Of a stretch of 64,000 bases of DNA, positions 60,133 through 64,000 are shown in pieces. The stretch comes from JBGAJN01 sp044224905. Its GTDB lineage: Bacteria > Verrucomicrobiota > Verrucomicrobiia > Limisphaerales > JBGAJN01. The translations under genes were made by a program, and so were the position numbers. Numbering within the stretch: the first letter of the stretch is position 1; each line of letters opens with the position of its first letter. The stretch is from contig JBGAJN010000002.1 in assembly GCA_044224905.1 (NCBI GenBank), positions 1,612,001 to 1,676,000 on the forward strand, in the 5' to 3' direction. The notes below the pieces were generated by a model. It ran no database searches, was not told the origin of the DNA, and saw only the letters and a list, made by a program, of their open reading frames with translations.

Positions 60133-60918
60133 ATGACTCTGCCGATCAAACTGATCTCCACCGATTTTGACGGGACACTTCACGCGGATTTCGAAGACCC
60201 GCCGGTGCCGTTGCGGCTCCAGGAACTAATCGGGGAATTGCAACGCCGTGGTGCGAAGTGGGTCATCAACACGGGGCGTGACCTGCCAAGTTTGATGGAG
60301 GCGCTGGCGCGTGCGCGGCTTTCGGTGCGACCGGATTTTCTGGCGCTCGTGGAGCGGGAGATCTACTGCCACGAGGGATCGCAATACGTTTCGCTGGCGG
60401 AATGGAACGACCGCTGCGAGAGCGATCACGCCGATTTGTTCGCGCAAGTGAAGTCCGACTTGCCGCGGCTGATCGACTGGCTCAATACAAATTTCGACGC
60501 GATGATTTATTCGGACGCGTATTCGCCCTTGTGCGTGATCGCGAAATCCAATCGCGACATGGACCGAATGCAGACGTATTTGGACGATTTTTGTCGCGAG
60601 CAGGGGACCCTTACCGCGGTGCGGAACGACGTCTACGTGCGGTTCAGTCATGTCGCTTACAACAAAGGCACCGCGTTGGTCGAAATTGCGCGGCGGATTG
60701 GCGCGCGGCGGGAGGAAACTTTTGCGGCGGGTGATCACCTGAACGATTTGCCGATGCTCTCCAAGGACGTCGCGGAATGGTTGGTTGCACCCGTCAATGC
60801 CGTCGCCGAAGTGAAATCTCTCGTGTTGGGGCAAAAGGGTTTCGTGAGCACTCGAGCTTGCGGTCACGGAGTAGCTGAAGGATTGGAAGCGTGCCTGCAA
60901 ACGCTTGGGTTCAAATGA
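60133..60918 (+). CDS. HAD family hydrolase, Cof-like phosphatase
   Basis: This 261-residue protein starts at the ATG at 60133 (MTLPIKLIS), preferred over a start 12 codons upstream because the HAD motif I then begins at the usual place. Motif I is STDFDGTLH with the nucleophile Asp; motif II is VINTGRDL; the Lys of motif III is in NKGTALVEI; motif IV is AAGDHLNDLPML. The arrangement and cap position (C2 type) match Cof/YbiV sugar-phosphate phosphatases. Substrate is not known. It stands alone between the TPR gene and the kor promoter. Confidence 0.88.
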   Translation: MTLPIKLISTDFDGTLHADFEDPPVPLRLQELIGELQRRGAKWVINTGRDLPSLMEALARARLSVRPDFLALVEREIYCHEGSQYVSLAEWNDRCESDHADLFAQVKSDLPRLIDWLNTNFDAMIYSDAYSPLCVIAKSNRDMDRMQTYLDDFCREQGTLTAVRNDVYVRFSHVAYNKGTALVEIARRIGARREETFAAGDHLNDLPMLSKDVAEWLVAPVNAVAEVKSLVLGQKGFVSTRACGHGVAEGLEACLQTLGFK

Positions 60919-61048
60919 AGGCGGTTTTTCGAACTAGGGAGTTTTGAATTACGCATCCTAATTGTTCGTTTTTTGTGAAGTGGTGAGGGTTATGGCAGTG
61001 GGTTGTAAGTTGTTGGTATTCAGTAAAATCAGAGATTTTGTTTCACGT

Positions 61049-61076
61049 TTGACACGAGGGGTTGCAGTGTTAGTCT
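61049..61076 (+). promoter_or_regulatory. Candidate sigma70-type promoter of korAB
   Basis: TTGACA (61049-61054) is a perfect -35 box and TAGTCT (61071-61076) a partial -10 box, 16 bases apart. The leader would be about 95 bases and contains a 6-bp hairpin (61109-61114 with 61122-61127, TCGCAC/GTGCGA). The surrounding 257 bases hold no gene and are A/T-richer than the rest. Confidence 0.5.
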
Positions 61077-61175
61077 GACTGCGCAACGAACTTTTGCTTG
61101 ATGCGTACTCGCACTTTAGTCGTGCGATCAGTCAATCATCAGGGTAATTAATTTTAGATAAACAATTAGAGAAAT

Positions 61176-62990
61176 ATGAGCGAAGCAACAGCAGTCCCAT
61201 CCTCCGGTGGCGGAGCGAAGATCGCAAAGATCAACGAAGCCATCATCCGCATCGCCGGAAATTCCCAAGACGGCATCCAAGCCATCGGTGGTTTCTTGGC
61301 GCGTCTGGCCGGTCGCAGCGAACAGGAAGTCATGACGTTCATGACGATTCCCTCTACGATCTCTGGCGGTCCATCAATCTTCCAAGTACGCATTGGTTCG
61401 GGCGAAGTTCTCAGTTCCGGTGACGAAGCGGACATGTTGCTTTGCTTTTATCAGCACTCTTACGAGGACCATATTGCTTCGCTTAAGCTCGGCGGCATTG
61501 TTCTTTATGATGCCGATCACGTGACGCCGAAGCCGGAGTTTCAAGAAAACTACCGCCATGTGGGCGTGAACATTTCCAGCCTCACGGTTGAAGCGATCGG
61601 CGGCACGGGTCGTGACAAGGGTAAGAACATTTACGCGCTGGGATTGCTGGCGAAGATTTTCGATCTCAACGTTCCCAAGCTCACCAAGCTCATCGAAGAA
61701 CGTTTCGGTGGAAAAGATCCGACGATCGTGCAAAACGCGCTCGCGTGTTTCAACTCGGGCTACGGTCACTCGCTCGAAAACATGCTGAAGACTTATCAGT
61801 TCTATGCGGCTGAGAAGAAAGATCGCCATCAGGTCGTCATGAACGGAAACGAAGCGCTGGGCTTCGGGCTTATTGCGGCAGGCGTGCGTTTTGGCGCCGG
61901 CTACCCGATTACTCCTTGGTCCGACATCATGGAATTGCTTCGCCGCGAATTGCCGAAATACGGCGGCTCGTTCATTCAAACCGAAGACGAAATCGCCGCC
62001 ATTTCAATGGCCATTGGCGCGAGCTACGCCGGCCGCGTTGCCGTGACGGGCTCCAGTGGTCCTGGCATCTCGCTCAAAACGGAAGCGCTCGGATGGGCAT
62101 CGATGGCGGAAATGCCACTCGTCATTGTGGACGTGCAGCGTGGTGGCCCTTCGACGGGCATGCCAACGAACGTTGAGCAGTCCGACCTGAACATCGCGTG
62201 CTTCGGCGGTCACGGTGATAGCCCGCGCGTGGTTTTGGCGCCGACCAGTGTGGAAGATTGCTTCTACACCGCTATTGAAGCGGTGAACATTGCCCGCAAG
62301 TACAGCACGCCTGTAATTATTCTCACCGATCAAGGCATCGCCACGCGCATCGAAGCGTTTGAAGAACCGAACCTGGAGCAAATTTGTCAGGACATCTCGC
62401 CCGACTTCACGCCGGTTGCGGATCACAAGCCCTACGACTTGAGCGCGCCCGATGGCATCACGCGTCACATTGCTCCCGGCACCCGCGTTGCCAGTGGCAA
62501 GTATCCGATCGCCACCGGCCTAGAACACGACGAGATGGGCCATCCGACCGGTTCCCCGAAGCTGCACGTGCAAATGACGGCGAAACGTCGCAACAAACTC
62601 AAGAAGCTCGCTGCGGAATTGCCCAAGCCCAAAACCTACGGACCGAACGAAGGCCAGATCCTCCTCGTCGGTTGGGGTTCCAGCCAGGGGCCGATTCGCG
62701 AAGCCGTTGACCGCGCGCGCGCGCAAGGTGATGCGATCTCCGGGCTGTCTATCAAGTCCCTCAATCCGCTGCCGGAAGGGCTCGATGAAATCTTCAAAGG
62801 TTTCCGCCACGTGTTCATCGTGGAACTCAATGACGAAGGCCTCTACGGTTACGGCCAGCTCGCGCAGGTTCTCCGCGCGCGTTACTGCGATCCGAAGATT
62901 CGCGGCATCAACAAAGCCGACGGCCTCACTTGGAAGGTGAAGGAAATTCTCGAACGCGCCCGCACCCTAGCCAGCGGCAAACAATCTTAA
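61176..62990 (+). CDS. korA: 2-oxoacid:ferredoxin oxidoreductase, fused gamma-alpha subunit
   Basis: This 604-residue protein has a gamma domain in residues about 15-190 (RIAGNSQDGIQAIGGFLARLAG, DMLLCFYQHSYEDHIASLK) fused to the alpha domain (about 215-600). Alpha features are GNEALGFGLIAAGVRFGAGYPITPWSDIME (in parts), the TPP-linked QTEDEIAAISMAIGASYAG, TGSSGPGISLKTEALGWAS, and DVQRGGPSTGMPT. The enzyme converts 2-oxoglutarate (or another 2-oxoacid) and CoA to acyl-CoA and reduced ferredoxin. This fused type is common in 2-oxoglutarate or branched variants. korB follows 25 bases later. Confidence 0.95.
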   Translation: MSEATAVPSSGGGAKIAKINEAIIRIAGNSQDGIQAIGGFLARLAGRSEQEVMTFMTIPSTISGGPSIFQVRIGSGEVLSSGDEADMLLCFYQHSYEDHIASLKLGGIVLYDADHVTPKPEFQENYRHVGVNISSLTVEAIGGTGRDKGKNIYALGLLAKIFDLNVPKLTKLIEERFGGKDPTIVQNALACFNSGYGHSLENMLKTYQFYAAEKKDRHQVVMNGNEALGFGLIAAGVRFGAGYPITPWSDIMELLRRELPKYGGSFIQTEDEIAAISMAIGASYAGRVAVTGSSGPGISLKTEALGWASMAEMPLVIVDVQRGGPSTGMPTNVEQSDLNIACFGGHGDSPRVVLAPTSVEDCFYTAIEAVNIARKYSTPVIILTDQGIATRIEAFEEPNLEQICQDISPDFTPVADHKPYDLSAPDGITRHIAPGTRVASGKYPIATGLEHDEMGHPTGSPKLHVQMTAKRRNKLKKLAAELPKPKTYGPNEGQILLVGWGSSQGPIREAVDRARAQGDAISGLSIKSLNPLPEGLDEIFKGFRHVFIVELNDEGLYGYGQLAQVLRARYCDPKIRGINKADGLTWKVKEILERARTLASGKQS

Positions 62991-63015
62991 TTTAACCATC
63001 ACAACATTCTCGACC

Positions 63016-63972
63016 ATGAGCTCACTGACTGTTCCGTTTGAACCATTGTCCCGCACCGGCAATTTGAATGCCACGCCGGTCATGCCCATCTCCGACGCTG
63101 ACCGCAAAGGTCTGACCAAGAAAGAAGTCGCTGCCGACCACCCGACGTGGTGCCCCGGTTGCGGCGATTTCTCCGTGCTCGCGCTGTATTTCAAACTGAT
63201 TGAGAAGCGCAAGATGTGGCAGGAAAAAATCACCACGATCGCCGGCATCGGCTGCTCGAGCCGTTTCCCTTACTTCGTGCAAGCCCACGGTGCGCACTTC
63301 ATTCACGGCCGCGCGCTGGCATTCGCCAGCGGCGTTTCCCTGAGCCGACCGGACCTCCACGTGTTCTGCTTCGGTGGTGACGGTGATGCGTTCTCCATCG
63401 GTGGAAATCACTTTAACCACACCGCGCGCAAGAACGTTAAAATTACCTACGTGGTCATGGACAACTTCGTCTACGGCCTCACCAAGAAGCAGACGTCGCC
63501 GACCTCGCCGCTTGGTTTCAAGAGCAAGACCGACGCGTGGGGTTCGATGGATCAGCCGATCAATCCGATGAAGCAGGCGATCAGCGCCGGCGCGACGTTC
63601 GTGGCTCGCACCTCGGCGACGAATCCGAACCATCTTCTCCAGATGATGGAAGCGGCGATGGATCACGACGGCTTCAGCTTCATCGAATGCTTGAGCGAAT
63701 GCGTCGAGTTCTACGAAGGCGCCTTCGATGCCGCCAATCCGCGCAAGGGCGGCGTGTTTAACCAGATTCCCGCTGATCACGACGTGACCAGCGAAGAAGC
63801 CGCGTATAAACTCGCCGGCACGCCGTTCCCCGGAATGTTCGGCATTTTCTACAAGACAAACCGCCCGACAAAGAATGCGAACGAAGCGAAGATCAACGCT
63901 GCGGCGCAGGAAAAGGTGAAGGGCCTCAAGGACTGGCAGATTCTTCAGTCCACCTTCAACAAAATGAAGTAA
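63016..63972 (+). CDS. korB: 2-oxoacid:ferredoxin oxidoreductase, beta subunit
   Basis: This 318-residue protein has the TPP-binding FGGDGDAFSIGGNHFNH motif (GDG...N) and [4Fe-4S] cysteines WCPGCGD and IGCSSRFP, plus a third cysteine pair near the end (SFIECLSECVEFYEG). GLTKKQTSPTSPLG is a signature of the beta subunit. It completes the alpha-beta enzyme with korA. No separate ferredoxin or delta subunit is encoded nearby, consistent with the two-subunit KorAB type. The window ends 28 bases after its stop. Confidence 0.95.
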   Translation: MSSLTVPFEPLSRTGNLNATPVMPISDADRKGLTKKEVAADHPTWCPGCGDFSVLALYFKLIEKRKMWQEKITTIAGIGCSSRFPYFVQAHGAHFIHGRALAFASGVSLSRPDLHVFCFGGDGDAFSIGGNHFNHTARKNVKITYVVMDNFVYGLTKKQTSPTSPLGFKSKTDAWGSMDQPINPMKQAISAGATFVARTSATNPNHLLQMMEAAMDHDGFSFIECLSECVEFYEGAFDAANPRKGGVFNQIPADHDVTSEEAAYKLAGTPFPGMFGIFYKTNRPTKNANEAKINAAAQEKVKGLKDWQILQSTFNKMK

Positions 63973-64000
63973 TCGATCCGCGCTGTTCGCGGCACAACTA

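Noticed and set aside
1..64000. tRNA, rRNA, CRISPR arrays, insertion sequences, prophage
   Set aside because: Read through for tRNA CCA/T-loop patterns, regular repeat-spacer arrays and transposase motifs; none was seen, although a covariance-model search was not possible here.

Overview
The window reads as about 60% G+C chromosomal DNA from a free-living member of the Verrucomicrobiota, probably near Pedosphaera/Limisphaerales. The assignment is inferred from gene content: ThuA-like and DUF1080 secreted proteins, a DUF1549/DUF1553 plus DUF1501 surface-protein cluster with planctomycete-type cytochrome c motifs, an alternative complex III operon, and few Shine-Dalgarno sequences. No rRNA, tRNA, CRISPR array, insertion sequence or prophage was seen. 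Coding density is high and there are many 1-4 base stop/start overlaps.

Layout. 1-4931 (minus): secreted and cytoplasmic carbohydrate genes (signal-peptide fragment, ThuA-like, DUF1080, cupin, sialate O-acetylesterase, sugar-phosphate isomerase/epimerase), with two clear hairpin terminators. 5070-9411 (plus): TSUP exporter, ribosomal protein S1 with promoter, leader and terminator, and tyrosyl-tRNA synthetase. 9589-16146: a loose region with a short secreted ORF, a possible 30-residue membrane peptide, a CPA2 antiporter, a FecR-like protein whose signal peptide is out of frame by one A in a poly-A run, a two-ended DNA polymerase X remnant, a YdhR-like protein, a methyltransferase and a small gene bracketed by inverted repeats. 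16171-23755: an OPT transporter divergent from a complete oppABCDF operon. 23781-28704: NamZ-type muramidase, REC-histidine kinase, galE and an MFS exporter.

28816-39668 (minus) is a five-gene operon of large exported proteins: two DUF1501 paralogues, a DUF1549/DUF1553 cytochrome-like protein, an 847-residue beta-sandwich protein with a coiled coil, and a cytochrome/WD40/coiled-coil/WD40 protein. It looks like a surface-associated assembly of the kind abundant in Planctomycetes and Verrucomicrobia.

40070-51225 (plus) is the most interesting part: actABCDEF (alternative complex III, quinol to cytochrome c electron transfer), a small one-helix protein, a CcoN-like membrane subunit, a CcoO-like cytochrome and a monohaem cytochrome. 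The arrangement looks like ACIII plus a cbb3 oxidase. However, the CcoN-like subunit has lost five of the six histidines that bind the haems and CuB, so it should not reduce oxygen. It may be a structural or electron-wiring extension of ACIII.

51310-64000: an anchored hypothetical protein, queG-aroK, ptsI, a sugar nucleotidyltransferase, lysA, a secreted TIM-barrel protein, a coiled-coil protein, a Rieske ferredoxin, a TPR protein, a HAD phosphatase, and the korA-korB 2-oxoacid:ferredoxin oxidoreductase behind a recognisable promoter. Family assignments come from motif recognition; no database search was run.
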